Shown here: piece by piece, positions 56,024-64,000 of the stretch
Position numbering within the stretch: the stretch's first letter is position 1
Layout: every line of letters begins with the position of its first letter
Program-made: the position numbers and the translations under genes
DNA from: Neorhizobium galegae
GTDB lineage: Bacteria; Pseudomonadota; Alphaproteobacteria; Rhizobiales; Rhizobiaceae
Assembly: GCF_021391675.1 (NCBI RefSeq)
Contig: NZ_CP090095.1
Location: 253,501 to 317,500, forward strand
Length of the DNA: 64,000 bases
Reading direction: 5' to 3'
Notes under the pieces: generated by a model
Database searches by the model: none
The model's input: the letters and a program-made list of their open reading frames with translations, nothing else
Told to the model about the DNA's origin: nothing

Positions 56024-57007
56024 ATGACCCAGAACGGAAATTTCAAACGCCGTGTCCGTGCCCGTGCCGCAAAGACGGGCGAAGCCTATACCGCAGCCCT
56101 CAGCCACATCCGCGAGAGTGCCCCGAGCGATCCTGGGCCGCAGACCAGATCGGTGCGCCTGGCGGTGGCACAGACCACGCCGCGTGACGATCCCCGGAGC
56201 GCCGCCGAGCTTCGTGCAAGCGGGGAGGAGATGCGGCGCCTGATGCGTGAGGCGCAAAAGGCGGGCGTGAGGGTGGTCCACTTCCCCGAAGGTGCGACCT
56301 GCTCTCCCAACAAGCGCATCATGTCCTCGACCGGCCGCGATCCGGTCGGGCCGTCCGACTGGAGCCGGTTCGAATGGACCGTCCTGCGCGAAGAACTGGA
56401 TGCCACGCGGGCGTTGGCGCGCGAGCTCGGGCTCTTTGCGGTGATCGGTTCCGTGCACCAGCTCACCGAGCCGCATCGGCCGCATAACAGCCTCTATATC
56501 GTCTCCGACAAGGGAGAGCTGGTGACGCGCTATGACGAGCGCCTGCTGTCGAACACCAAGATCTCCTTCATGTACACGCCGGGCTCGATGCCGGTAACCT
56601 TCGAGGTCGATGGCGTCCGCTTCGGCTGCTCGCTCGGCATGGAAACGCACTTTCCCGAAATCTTCAGGGAATACGAGCAGCTCGACGTCGATTGCGTCCT
56701 GTTCTCGACCACCGGCGCAACGCCTGCCTTCGCGGCCGAGGCGCTGGGACATGCGGCGAGCAACAGATACTGGGTGAGTTTCTCGGTCCTCGCCTATCCC
56801 GGCTTCATGCCGCCTTCCGGGATCGCCGCTCCGAGCGGCGAATGGGTGGCCCAATGCCGGGCGGATGCGACGCCCTCGCTTGCGATCGTCGATATCGACC
56901 ACAATCCGGGAGAGATCGCCCGACCCTGGAGGCGAATGGCGCGGGCCGGCATCTATGAGCCGCATATGGTGAACGACCCGCGCAGCGGCGGCCGCGACAC
57001 GTTTTAG
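56024..57007 (+). CDS. Carbon-nitrogen hydrolase (nitrilase-fold) protein with degenerate active site
   Basis: A 327-residue protein of the CN-hydrolase superfamily with an N-terminal module (FKRRVRARAAKTGEAYTAA, residues 7-25) seen fused to various small enzymes. Of the catalytic triad, Glu is present (FPEGAT, E89), but the Lys position reads YDERLL (E172) where YDKR is expected, and the Cys position reads GMETHFPE (G205) where CxExxFPE is expected; C202 is three residues too early. So it is probably inactive as a hydrolase. Start at ATG 56024, AAAGG 6 bases upstream. A terminator follows. Confidence 0.82.
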   Translation: MTQNGNFKRRVRARAAKTGEAYTAALSHIRESAPSDPGPQTRSVRLAVAQTTPRDDPRSAAELRASGEEMRRLMREAQKAGVRVVHFPEGATCSPNKRIMSSTGRDPVGPSDWSRFEWTVLREELDATRALARELGLFAVIGSVHQLTEPHRPHNSLYIVSDKGELVTRYDERLLSNTKISFMYTPGSMPVTFEVDGVRFGCSLGMETHFPEIFREYEQLDVDCVLFSTTGATPAFAAEALGHAASNRYWVSFSVLAYPGFMPPSGIAAPSGEWVAQCRADATPSLAIVDIDHNPGEIARPWRRMARAGIYEPHMVNDPRSGGRDTF

Positions 57008-57018
57008 GCCTCAATGAA

Positions 57019-57053
57019 AAAGCCGCCCGCAACGATCTGTTGCGGGCGGCTTT
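57019..57053. terminator. Bidirectional terminator between CN-hydrolase and dnaJ
   Basis: Perfect 15-bp stem AAAGCCGCCCGCAAC/GTTGCGGGCGGCTTT with a 5-nt loop. A's precede the stem (T's on the minus strand), so it serves the convergent dnaJ transcript and, with fewer T's, the plus strand. Confidence 0.92.
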
Positions 57054-57073
57054 GAAGCTTGGGCTATAAAAAC

Positions 57074-58207
57074 TCAGTTCTCGAAGAATTCCTTCATCCG
57101 GGCGAAGAAGCCCGTCGATTCCGGATTGTTCTCCTTCGAGGACAGTTCCTCGAATTCCTGCAGCAGTTCGCGCTGCCGCTTGGTGAGCTTCTGCGGCGTC
57201 TCGATCTGGATCTGGATGTAGAGATCGCCCGTCTGCGAGGATCGCAGCACCGGCATGCCCTTGCTCTTCAGGCGGAACTGTTTGCCGGGCTGGGTGCCTT
57301 CCGGCACCGTCACGCGGGACTTGGTTCCGTCGAGCGTCGCCACGTCGAACGTGCCGCCGAGGGCGGCCGTCGTCATGGAGATCGGCACGGCGCAATAAAG
57401 GTCGGCGCCGTCGCGCTGGAAGAACTGGTGCGGTTTCACCGACAGGAAGATGTAGAGATCTCCCGCAGGTCCGCCGCGCGTACCGGCTTCGCCTTCGCCC
57501 TGCAGGCGGATGCGCGTGCCGTCCTCGATGCCGGCCGGGATGTTGACCGACAGCGAACGTTCTTCGGTGACGCGGCCCTGGCCGTGGCACTTGCCGCAGG
57601 GATCGGTGATCGTCTGGCCGCGGCCGTGGCAGGTCGGGCAGGTGCGCTCGACCGAGAAGAAGCCCTGGCTTGCGCGCACGCGACCGGAACCCTGGCAGGT
57701 GCCGCAGGTCTTCGGCTGCGTGCCGGGCTTGGCGCCCGAACCGGAACAGACGTCGCAGGTGATCGAGGTCGGAACCCGGATCTGCGCCGTCTTGCCGGCA
57801 AACGCTTCTTCCAGCGTGATTTCCATATTGTAGCGAAGGTCGGCGCCGCGTTCGCGACCGCCGGAGGACCGGCGGGCGCGTCCGCCGCCCATCATTTCGC
57901 CAAAAATGTCTTCGAAGATGTCGGAGAAGCCGCCGGCGCCTGCGCCCGAGAAGCCGCCGCCACCGCCGCCCATTCCGCCCTGTTCGAAGGCGGCATGGCC
58001 GAAGCGGTCATAGGCCGCGCGCTTCTGCGGATCCTTCAAGGTCTCGTAGGCCTCGCCGAGTTCCTTGAACTTCTTTTCGGCTTCTGCGTCGCCCGGATTC
58101 TTGTCGGGATGATATTTCATCGCGAGCTTGCGGAAGGCGCTTTTCAGCTCCTTCTCGTCGGCCGTCTTGCCGACACCCAGCGTTTCGTAAAAGTCTGCTT
58201 TTGCCAT
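57074..58207 (-). CDS. dnaJ: Chaperone protein DnaJ
   Basis: Co-chaperone stimulating DnaK ATPase. The 377-residue protein has the J domain ([21 protein letters not shown] and the HPD motif in [10 protein letters not shown]), a Gly/Phe-rich stretch ([17 protein letters not shown]), four zinc-binding CxxCxGxG repeats ([32 protein letters not shown]) and the C-terminal substrate domain. Start at ATG 58207; GGAG lies upstream (CCGGTTACCTCC context on the opposite strand). It follows dnaK by 97 bp across a hairpin. Confidence 0.98.
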   Translation of the reverse strand: MAKADFYETLGVGKTADEKELKSAFRKLAMKYHPDKNPGDAEAEKKFKELGEAYETLKDPQKRAAYDRFGHAAFEQGGMGGGGGGFSGAGAGGFSDIFEDIFGEMMGGGRARRSSGGRERGADLRYNMEITLEEAFAGKTAQIRVPTSITCDVCSGSGAKPGTQPKTCGTCQGSGRVRASQGFFSVERTCPTCHGRGQTITDPCGKCHGQGRVTEERSLSVNIPAGIEDGTRIRLQGEGEAGTRGGPAGDLYIFLSVKPHQFFQRDGADLYCAVPISMTTAALGGTFDVATLDGTKSRVTVPEGTQPGKQFRLKSKGMPVLRSSQTGDLYIQIQIETPQKLTKRQRELLQEFEELSSKENNPESTGFFARMKEFFEN

Positions 58208-58232
58208 GGAGGTAACCGGCTCCGGAAAGGAT

Positions 58233-58256
58233 TCCGGCTGCACGAAGGCAGCCGGA
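58233..58256 (-). other. Hairpin between dnaK and dnaJ
   Basis: Perfect 9-bp stem TCCGGCTGC/GCAGCCGGA with a 6-nt loop, no T-run. It may reduce dnaJ expression relative to dnaK or protect the dnaK mRNA end. Confidence 0.5.
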
Positions 58257-58304
58257 TACTCTAGTCAACTATGGTCGAGGTCTGGCCATCAGGCAACCGG
58301 CGGA

Positions 58305-60206
58305 TTAGGCGGACTTCTTGTCGTCCTTGACTTCCTCGTAGTCGGCATCGACGATATCGTCCTTGCCGCCCTCGGAGCCTTCGCCACCTTCGGCCTGCTG
58401 GGCCTCGTAGATGGCCTGACCAAGCTTCATGGAGACTTCCATCAGGACCTGCGTCTTCGCCTGGATGTCATCGGCATCCGGTTCGGGAGCTTCGATGGCG
58501 GTCTTCAGCGAAGCGATAGCATCCTCGATCGCCTTGCGGTCGGTCTCGGAAACCTTGTCGCCATATTCCTTCAGCGACTTCTCGCTGGAGTGAACGAGGC
58601 TTTCGGCCTGGTTCTTGGCTTCGACGCCGGCGCGGCGCTTCTTGTCGGCTTCGGCATTGGCCTCGGCGTCCTTGACCATCTTTTCGATCTCGGCGTCGGA
58701 AAGACCGCCGGAAGCCTGGATGCGGATTTGCTGTTCCTTGCCGGTGCCCTTGTCCTTGGCCGAAACCTGGACGATGCCGTTGGCGTCGATGTCGAACGTG
58801 ACCTCGATCTGCGGCATGCCGCGCGGCGACGGTGGCAGGCCGACGAGGTCGAACTGGCCGAGCAGCTTGTTGTCCTGGGCCATTTCGCGTTCGCCCTGCG
58901 ATACGCGGATCGTCACGGCCTGCTGGTTGTCTTCGGCGGTCGAGAAGGTCTGGCTCTTCTTGGTCGGGATCGTCGTGTTGCGGTCGATCAGGCGGGTGAA
59001 GACGCCACCGAGCGTTTCGATGCCGAGCGACAGCGGGGTCACGTCGAGAAGCAGAACGTCCTTGACGTCGCCCTGCAGAACGCCGGCCTGGATGGCGGCG
59101 CCGAGAGCGACGACTTCATCCGGGTTGACGCCCTTGTGCGGCTCCTTGCCGAACAGCTGCTTGACGACTTCCTGGACCTTGGGCATGCGGCTCATGCCGC
59201 CGACGAGAACCACTTCATCGATCTCGGCTGCGGTGACGCCGGCATCCTTCAGGGCTGCCTTGCACGGTGCGATGGTGCGCTGGACCAGATCGTCGACCAG
59301 GCTTTCGAACTTGGCACGGGTCAGCTTCAGCGTCAGGTGCTTCGGACCGGAAGCGTCAGCCGTGATGAACGGCAGGTTGATTTCGGTCTGCTGCGAGGAC
59401 GAGAGCTCAATCTTGGCCTTTTCGGCAGCTTCCTTGAGGCGCTGCAGGGCGAGCTTGTCGTTCTTCAGGTCGATGCCGTTGTCCTTCTTGAACTCGGCTG
59501 CGAGATATTCGACGAGACGCATGTCGAAGTCTTCACCGCCGAGGAAGGTGTCGCCGTTGGTGGACTTCACTTCGAAGACGCCGTCGCCGATTTCGAGGAC
59601 CGAGATATCGAAAGTGCCGCCGCCAAGGTCGTAGACGGCGATCGTCTTGCCGTCCTTCTTGTCGAGGCCGTAGGCGAGAGCGGCAGCGGTCGGCTCGTTG
59701 ATGATGCGCAGGACTTCGAGACCGGCGATGCGGCCTGCATCCTTGGTAGCCTGGCGCTGGGCGTCGTTGAAGTATGCCGGAACGGTGATGACGGCCTTTT
59801 CGACCTTCTCACCGAGATAGGATTCGGCAGTTTCCTTCATCTTCTGAAGGATCATCGCGGAAATCTGTGCGGGGGAATAGGCCTTGCCCTGAGCCTTGAC
59901 CCAGGCGTCGCCATTGTCGCCCTTGACGATGTCGAAAGGAACGAGGCTCCTGTCCTTTTCAACGGTCGGATCTTCGTGGCGGCGGCCGATCAGGCGCTTC
60001 ACGGCGAAGAGGGTATTGGTGGGGTTGGTCACCGCCTGGCGCTTGGCCGGCTGGCCGACGAGGCGTTCGCCGTCATCGGAAAATGCGACCATGGAGGGCG
60101 TGGTACGCGCGCCTTCGGCGTTCTCGATCACCTTCGCATCTTTGCCGTCCATGATGGCGACGCAGGAGTTGGTGGTTCCGAGGTCGATGCCAATTACTTT
60201 TGCCAT
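58305..60206 (-). CDS. dnaK: Chaperone protein DnaK (Hsp70)
   Basis: ATP-dependent folding chaperone. The 633-residue protein shows the Hsp70 signatures [15 protein letters not shown] (phosphate 1), [16 protein letters not shown] (phosphate 2), [16 protein letters not shown], the [15 protein letters not shown] segment, substrate domain [19 protein letters not shown], and a C-terminal lid ending [29 protein letters not shown] precedes ATG 60206. An RpoH-like promoter lies about 100 bp upstream; dnaJ follows on the same strand. Confidence 0.99.
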   Translation of the reverse strand: MAKVIGIDLGTTNSCVAIMDGKDAKVIENAEGARTTPSMVAFSDDGERLVGQPAKRQAVTNPTNTLFAVKRLIGRRHEDPTVEKDRSLVPFDIVKGDNGDAWVKAQGKAYSPAQISAMILQKMKETAESYLGEKVEKAVITVPAYFNDAQRQATKDAGRIAGLEVLRIINEPTAAALAYGLDKKDGKTIAVYDLGGGTFDISVLEIGDGVFEVKSTNGDTFLGGEDFDMRLVEYLAAEFKKDNGIDLKNDKLALQRLKEAAEKAKIELSSSQQTEINLPFITADASGPKHLTLKLTRAKFESLVDDLVQRTIAPCKAALKDAGVTAAEIDEVVLVGGMSRMPKVQEVVKQLFGKEPHKGVNPDEVVALGAAIQAGVLQGDVKDVLLLDVTPLSLGIETLGGVFTRLIDRNTTIPTKKSQTFSTAEDNQQAVTIRVSQGEREMAQDNKLLGQFDLVGLPPSPRGMPQIEVTFDIDANGIVQVSAKDKGTGKEQQIRIQASGGLSDAEIEKMVKDAEANAEADKKRRAGVEAKNQAESLVHSSEKSLKEYGDKVSETDRKAIEDAIASLKTAIEAPEPDADDIQAKTQVLMEVSMKLGQAIYEAQQAEGGEGSEGGKDDIVDADYEEVKDDKKSA

Positions 60207-60311
60207 TTTCTTCTCTCTCCTTTAAGCGAACCATCGGAACCCCTCAAAGGCATTCCACTGACAGTTCCTCGACTGGGATGGTGCGCAGCATCGGCTGCGG
60301 TCATGCGGCGT

Positions 60312-60340
60312 ATATAAGGACGGGTTTTTAGGACTGCAAG
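60312..60340 (-). promoter_or_regulatory. RpoH (heat-shock)-like promoter of dnaK
   Basis: On the minus strand CTTGCA (60340-60335), a 16-bp spacer and CTTATAT (60318-60312) match the rhizobial RpoH pattern CTTGAA-N16-CYTATAT with one -35 mismatch. The implied start is about 60305, about 100 bp before dnaK. Confidence 0.65.
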
Positions 60341-60402
60341 GCGAGAAATCGCCCGGATCCTAGCAAAAAGAACAGTTTGCCGAGCAATACTGTCAATACG
60401 CT

Positions 60403-62880
60403 TCACTGCCCCATGATCAGGTCGAAAAGCGTGGTCTGCCGCGGCTGGTCTCTGGAGCCCGCAACGCCTACGTCGCCGGGCGGAACGGGGCCGCCGCCGA
60501 TCGCTCCCGGCGGTACCGGAGCGGGCGAATCATACGGGCCGCGATACTGGCGATAATCGCGGACCGGAACGTCGCCCGGCGGTATCACGTCGCCACGGCG
60601 GCCGCGGTCGCCATAGACTGGCCTGTTGTCGTAAGTCTGTCTGTTGTCCCTGTTGTCGTATCCCTGGTTGTCGCCATAGACGGGCCGCACGCGGGCGGGT
60701 TCCCGTTCGATCGAGGCGGAATCCTGGGCAGGAGGGCGCGGCGCCGGCGGGTAGTCGGCGGGGAGTTCGTCCTGGGTTCGGCGGCCACCGGGCAGGATGC
60801 CGGAAATGATATCGCCGATCGTCGTCGATGGCGAGTCCGGCTGGACTGCGGCAGGTGGCGGCAGATCGAGGCCGCGGCCGGTGCCGAACAGCGGTGTCGG
60901 CGTATAGCCCTTCATCGCCGACGTCATGTATTCCTTCCAGGCCTTTGCCGGCAGCCCGCCGCCGGTCACCTTTTTCATGAAGGCGCCGTCGTCGTTGCCG
61001 AACCAGATGCCGGTCGTCATGATGCTGGTATAACCGACGAACAGTGCGTCGCGGAACGACTGGGTGGTACCCGACTTGCCGGCTGCCTGCCAGCCGTCGA
61101 TCCTGGCGGCCTTGCCGGTGCCCTCGTTGATGACGCGGTTCATCATGCCGTTCATCGTCGCGGCCACCGGCTCGCTGAGCACGCGCGGCGGGTTGGCGTA
61201 ATCGGCCTCGTAAAGCACCTTGCCGTCCGGATCGATGATGCGCTTGACGATATGCGGCGTCGCCTTGTAGCCGCCGTTCATGAAGGATGCGTAGGCAGAC
61301 GTCAGCTCGACCAGCGAGACTTCCGAGGTGCCGAGCGCGATCGAGGCATTTGCCTGGATGTCGGAATCGATGCCGAGCCGGTGGGCGAGGCTCACCACCT
61401 TGTCCGGGCCGACCTGCATGACGAGCTGTGCGGCAACCGTATTCAGCGATTGCGCGAAGGCCGAGGCGAGCGTCACCGGGCCGCGGTATTTTTCGTCGAA
61501 ATTTTCCGGCGACCAGTTGCCGATCTTGACCGGCGCGTCGTTGACCATCGAGTCCGGCCGGGCACCGGCTTCGAGTGCGGCGGCATAGACGAATGGCTTG
61601 AAAGCCGAACCCGGCTGGCGCTTCGCCTTGACGGCGCGGTTGAACTGGCTCGTCGCATAATCGCGGCCGCCGACCAGAGCCCGGATCGCGCCGGTCGCAT
61701 CGACCGAGACGAGGGCTGCCTGCGAGGCGTTGAGCTTGCCGCCCTCTTTCTTGAGGACGTCGTTCAGCGACTTTTCGGCGGCGGCTTCGAGGCGCATGTC
61801 GAGCGTGGTCTCAATAGTCACGTCGACCTTCGGTTCGCCGATCAGGCTCTTCACCTCGTCGACGACCATGTCGGCTGCATAATGCTGGGCTCCGGTCCAG
61901 TAGCGCTTCGCCTTGGCCGGCGGCTGCGACATGGCACTCTTGAGGTCGCTGTCGGTGACATACCCTTCCTCGCGCATCGTGCCGAGCACGACCTGGGCGC
62001 GGGCCTCCGCCGCCTTCGGATCACGGGCGGGCGACAGGCGGGATGGGGCCTTGAGGAGGCCAGCAAGCGTCGCCGCCTCGCCGAGGTTCACGTCGCGGGC
62101 GGACTTGTTGAAATACCGCCGCGAGGCGGCCTCCACGCCATAGGCGTTCGAACCGAAGAACACCCGGTTCAGATACATGGCGAGGATCTGGTCCTTGGTG
62201 AACTTGTGCTCCAGCCAGAAGGACAGCAGCACTTCCTGGATCTTGCGCTCGAACGTGCGGTCCGGCGACAGGAACAGGTTCTTGGCAAGCTGCTGGGTAA
62301 TGGTCGAACCGCCCTGGATCGGCTGGCCGGTCAGGTTGTTGACCAAGGCGCGCGCCAGGCCGAACGGGTCGACGCCGAAATGGGAATAGAAACGCCGGTC
62401 CTCGATGGCGATCACCGCCTGCGGCAGGTAAGGCGACATTTCCTCGAGCGCCAGTGCCTCGCCGCCGGTCGAGCCGCGATTGGCGACGACCGAGCCGTCG
62501 ACCGCGGTGATCTTCATGTTCGGCGGACGATCCGGGATCGCCCACGTGCTGGCAGCCGGCATTTTGGCGCCGTAGTAGAGCAGCAGCCCGCCGACGGCGA
62601 TGCCGCCCCAGATGCCGAGCACGAAACACCAGTAGACGAGCCTCCTGAGCGGCGCGAAAAACCCGCCGCCCTGGCCGCGTTGAGGAGCCTTTTTGTTGCG
62701 GGAAGGACTGGCACGTTCCGGACGCTGGTCGCGGTCTTCGCTTTCGGCTCTCGATGGACGTTTGCCAGGCCGGCCGTTGCCCACGACCCGTTCGTCCGCG
62801 TCGAGGCGGAAATCGTCGCTCGGTCGCGAACCCTCGAAGGACGGTTCAACACGTTTGTCTGATCTGCCTCTGGCTGCCAT
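60403..62880 (-). CDS. Class A penicillin-binding protein (PBP1A/1C-like)
   Basis: Bifunctional murein synthase of 825 residues. A basic cytoplasmic N-terminus of about 75 residues is followed by one membrane helix (YWCFVLGIWGGIAVGGLLLYYG, about 83-104), a GT51 glycosyltransferase domain (AIEDRRFYSHFGVDPFG, GGSTITQQLAKNLFL, YLNRVFFG) and a transpeptidase domain with SxxK in RQPGSAFKPFVYAAAL, SLN in FAQSLNTVAAQL and KSG in AGKSGTTQ. The C-terminal ~130 residues are a Pro/Asp/Tyr/Arg-rich tail with repeats of the type YDNRDNR. It is upstream of dnaK on the same strand. Confidence 0.95.
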   Translation of the reverse strand: MAARGRSDKRVEPSFEGSRPSDDFRLDADERVVGNGRPGKRPSRAESEDRDQRPERASPSRNKKAPQRGQGGGFFAPLRRLVYWCFVLGIWGGIAVGGLLLYYGAKMPAASTWAIPDRPPNMKITAVDGSVVANRGSTGGEALALEEMSPYLPQAVIAIEDRRFYSHFGVDPFGLARALVNNLTGQPIQGGSTITQQLAKNLFLSPDRTFERKIQEVLLSFWLEHKFTKDQILAMYLNRVFFGSNAYGVEAASRRYFNKSARDVNLGEAATLAGLLKAPSRLSPARDPKAAEARAQVVLGTMREEGYVTDSDLKSAMSQPPAKAKRYWTGAQHYAADMVVDEVKSLIGEPKVDVTIETTLDMRLEAAAEKSLNDVLKKEGGKLNASQAALVSVDATGAIRALVGGRDYATSQFNRAVKAKRQPGSAFKPFVYAAALEAGARPDSMVNDAPVKIGNWSPENFDEKYRGPVTLASAFAQSLNTVAAQLVMQVGPDKVVSLAHRLGIDSDIQANASIALGTSEVSLVELTSAYASFMNGGYKATPHIVKRIIDPDGKVLYEADYANPPRVLSEPVAATMNGMMNRVINEGTGKAARIDGWQAAGKSGTTQSFRDALFVGYTSIMTTGIWFGNDDGAFMKKVTGGGLPAKAWKEYMTSAMKGYTPTPLFGTGRGLDLPPPAAVQPDSPSTTIGDIISGILPGGRRTQDELPADYPPAPRPPAQDSASIEREPARVRPVYGDNQGYDNRDNRQTYDNRPVYGDRGRRGDVIPPGDVPVRDYRQYRGPYDSPAPVPPGAIGGGPVPPGDVGVAGSRDQPRQTTLFDLIMGQ

Positions 62881-63048
62881 GGTGAGCCGGCATACCCCCG
62901 TTACGCGCCTGTCAAAACAGGCTGTTACTCGAATGTCTGATCGCCCAAGCTTTGGCTGGACTCTAAATGCGGCGATTTAAGGAGGCGTAAAGGAATGGTT
63001 TATCGGACGATACTTATTGAACCGCTTGACTTTCATCTCCATTTATGA

Positions 63049-63063
63049 GAACAAATAGAGAAC
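63049..63063 (+). promoter_or_regulatory. Possible LexA (SOS) box
   Basis: GAAC-N7-GAAC, the direct-repeat form of the alphaproteobacterial LexA box, ends 14 bp before the ATG of a 57-codon gene. A TTGAAC sequence at 63017-63022 and ATTTAT near 63041 could be the promoter hexamers it overlaps. A chance match is possible: two GAAC half-sites at fixed spacing are expected about once or twice in 64 kb. Confidence 0.45.
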
Positions 63064-63077
63064 ATCTGGAGGTGCTG

Positions 63078-63251
63078 ATGAGCAGAACCGAACATGTGAT
63101 CGAACGTGCAATGGCCGCAGTCGCGGCGTCGAGGGCTCTTCGCGAGGCTGAAGCGCAGCGTCGGCAAGAGACGTTTCAGAAGATACAGATCGCCAACCAG
63201 CGACGCCCGAATATTCCCAAAGGCATCCAGCTGCCCCTGGACCTTCATTGA
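63078..63251 (+). CDS. Small basic helical protein (57 aa)
   Basis: Unknown. ATG 63078 has GGAGG 6 bases upstream. Residues 1-38 form a strongly helical stretch (TEHVIERAMAAVAASRAL then REAEAQRRQETFQKIQIA), and the C-terminus is RRPNIPKGIQLPLDLH. No signal peptide or membrane segment. A candidate LexA box overlaps its promoter region. In-frame ATG 63045 would add residues encoded by the putative operator and is unlikely. Confidence 0.7.
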   Translation: MSRTEHVIERAMAAVAASRALREAEAQRRQETFQKIQIANQRRPNIPKGIQLPLDLH

Positions 63252-63258
63252 AATGCCG

Positions 63259-63283
63259 CAACGCCCTGCAATGCCGGGCGTTG
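63259..63283 (+). terminator. Possible terminator of the 57-aa gene
   Basis: 8-bp perfect stem CAACGCCC/GGGCGTTG directly after the stop, but no T-run follows; weak or Rho-assisted. Confidence 0.4.
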
Positions 63284-63400
63284 GCCTCTGTCACAAAAGC
63301 TGCCCGATACCGTATCCGACCTTAAAAAAATCCGATTCCTGGTGGAACAATGAGGCAAGATCCGCGTTACGACGGATTCGACCTTGGAGGAGGGGAGGAT

Positions 63401-63582
63401 ATGCAGAAAATCGTCGAGGCAGTCGTCCGAAATGGCGACCAGCGTGTCCCGGTCGGGCTGGTCACCGTCAAGCAGGCGCTTGAAATGCCTGAAAGGGGGT
63501 GCTGGAGTTCAGTCATCCCGCCTATGAGGCCGGAAAGACCGATATCTTCGTCAACCGCGAAACCCTTTCAAAGCTGATGTGA
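63401..63582 (+). pseudogene. Frameshifted small hypothetical gene
   Basis: Reading from ATG 63401 (preceded by GGAGG at 63386-63390 or 63394-63398) gives MQKIVEAVVRNGDQRVPVGL and onward in one frame as far as a run of five G's (63495-63499). After it, a coherent continuation (VLEFSHPAYEAGKTDIFVNR, then ETLSKLM and a TGA at 63580-63582) lies in the -1 frame; the original frame turns into an unlikely Cys/Trp/Ser/Pro-rich end at 63577. One extra G would restore a 60-residue protein. Either a real indel or a base-call error in a homopolymer. Family not recognised. Confidence 0.6.
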
Positions 63583-63701
63583 TCGCGGCAGGCGACGAAA
63601 AACAGGCAGCATGATGGCGGCTCGAAACGCGAATTCGTGATTTCGGGTTCATTGCGTTGCGGGTTACCTTGCCGACTGCAACCACAGCGAAGGAGAATGG
63701 C

Positions 63702-63902
63702 ATGAAGACAGTTCTCGTAATCGCCGCCGTGCTCGGCCTGTCGTCCACCGCAGCCCTTGCGGAATGCGCCGGCCACGTCACGGCTTCCGCCAAGGTGGAC
63801 AAGGAAATCACCACGGCAAGCATTGCGGCTCCGAAAATGGATCCGCGCGAGGAAGCCGTGGTGCTGAAGCAGTCCGAAGGACAGGCTAAAGTCACCGAAT
63901 GA
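63702..63902 (+). CDS. Small secreted protein (66 aa)
   Basis: Signal peptide MKTVLVIAAVLGLSSTAALA, cleavage after residue 20, then a 46-residue mature peptide beginning ECAGHVTASAKVDKEITTAS with a single Cys, ending KQSEGQAKVTE. AAGGAG lies 7 bases before ATG 63702; the in-frame start at 63657 would destroy the signal. Terminator at 63911. A common type of small periplasmic rhizobial protein of unknown function. Confidence 0.82.
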   Translation: MKTVLVIAAVLGLSSTAALAECAGHVTASAKVDKEITTASIAAPKMDPREEAVVLKQSEGQAKVTE

Positions 63903-63910
63903 TGGTTTTG

Positions 63911-63939
63911 CCCGCGCCGGCCCTGTCGGCGCGGGTTTT
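63911..63939 (+). terminator. Terminator of the small secreted protein gene
   Basis: 9-bp stem CCCGCGCCG/CGGCGCGGG (63911-63919, 63927-63935), loop of 7, then TTTT. The remaining 61 bases to the window end hold nothing I can support. Confidence 0.9.
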
Positions 63940-64000
63940 CATTCCCTTTCAGATAAAGGCCTGCCCTTTCAGATAAGAAGCTGGAGACGGAACCTCGCGT

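Noticed and set aside
58206..60317. 703-codon plus-strand frame opposite dnaK
   Set aside because: Antisense of the highly biased dnaK gene, a well-known artefact; no homologous motifs.
63495..63499. Programmed -1 frameshift at the five-G run
   Set aside because: The surrounding bases in the zero frame (AGG GGG) do not give the X-XXY-YYZ heptamer, and no downstream stem is evident; an indel is more likely.

Overview
This window is a contiguous stretch of chromosome from an alphaproteobacterium, most probably a member of the Rhizobiaceae (Rhizobium / Neorhizobium / Ensifer / Agrobacterium group). The base composition is high in G+C throughout. The lineage is suggested by a TIGR02300-family acidic protein near cmk-rpsA, a small SRP RNA beside dnaX-ybaB-recR, dnaK followed by dnaJ, a fused YlxR/L7Ae protein between nusA and infB, a RIME-type rhizobial palindromic repeat, and a small RNA with three CCUCCUCCC hairpin loops like the alpha-proteobacterial alpha-r14 (NfeR1/cuckoo) RNAs. 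I see no phage, no complete transposon, no CRISPR array and no rRNA operon. The window is mostly core genome with accessory inserts.

Layout. 1-6 kb: a sugar ABC-transporter binding protein (cut by the left edge) divergent from a ROK repressor, a large PIG-L deacetylase-like protein and a DMT exporter, with a good ROK operator candidate between them. 6-10.7 kb: tRNA-Ala(GGC), the TIGR02300 gene, then paiB, an unknown membrane protein, cmk and rpsA; aroA, the usual neighbour of cmk, is not here. 10.7-14.5 kb: two unrecognised genes and RNase D. 14.6-19.2 kb: the three-hairpin sRNA, a PhoA-type alkaline phosphatase with a possible Pho box, and a three-gene set (Tat-exported CPFC protein, ABC ATPase, permease with a histidine-rich loop) that looks like a metal-linked MacB/LolCDE-type system. 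19-24 kb: an Ldh-family dehydrogenase, tonB-exbD-exbB and kduD.

24-30.5 kb: the rimP-nusA-ylxR-infB transcription/translation operon on the minus strand, with an apparent promoter and intrinsic terminator in its leader and a YcxB-like gene translationally linked to the infB stop. 30.6-38 kb: an MFS exporter, an MltB-type lytic transglycosylase whose start has been overrun by a RIME-type repeat, recR, a MOSC protein, a LysE exporter, ybaB, dnaX and the 4.5S SRP RNA. 38-50 kb: mostly housekeeping metabolism (HIT, nudC, WYL regulator-VOC-EVE, prephenate dehydratase, kdsB, cytochrome c, AEC transporter, PfkB kinase, SH3 protein, hydroxyacid dehydrogenase, GNAT, moeB, recF).

50-64 kb: a globin-coupled chemoreceptor, a cupin, slyX, ltrA, a TetR regulator with two palindromes over the divergent promoter of a small membrane protein, a LysE exporter, a nitrilase-fold protein lacking two catalytic residues, dnaJ-dnaK with an RpoH-like promoter, a class A penicillin-binding protein, and three small genes at the right end, one preceded by a possible LexA box and one broken by a frameshift. 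Many genes abut or overlap by 4 bp (ATGA/GTGA), including three convergent pairs that share their stop-codon bases.
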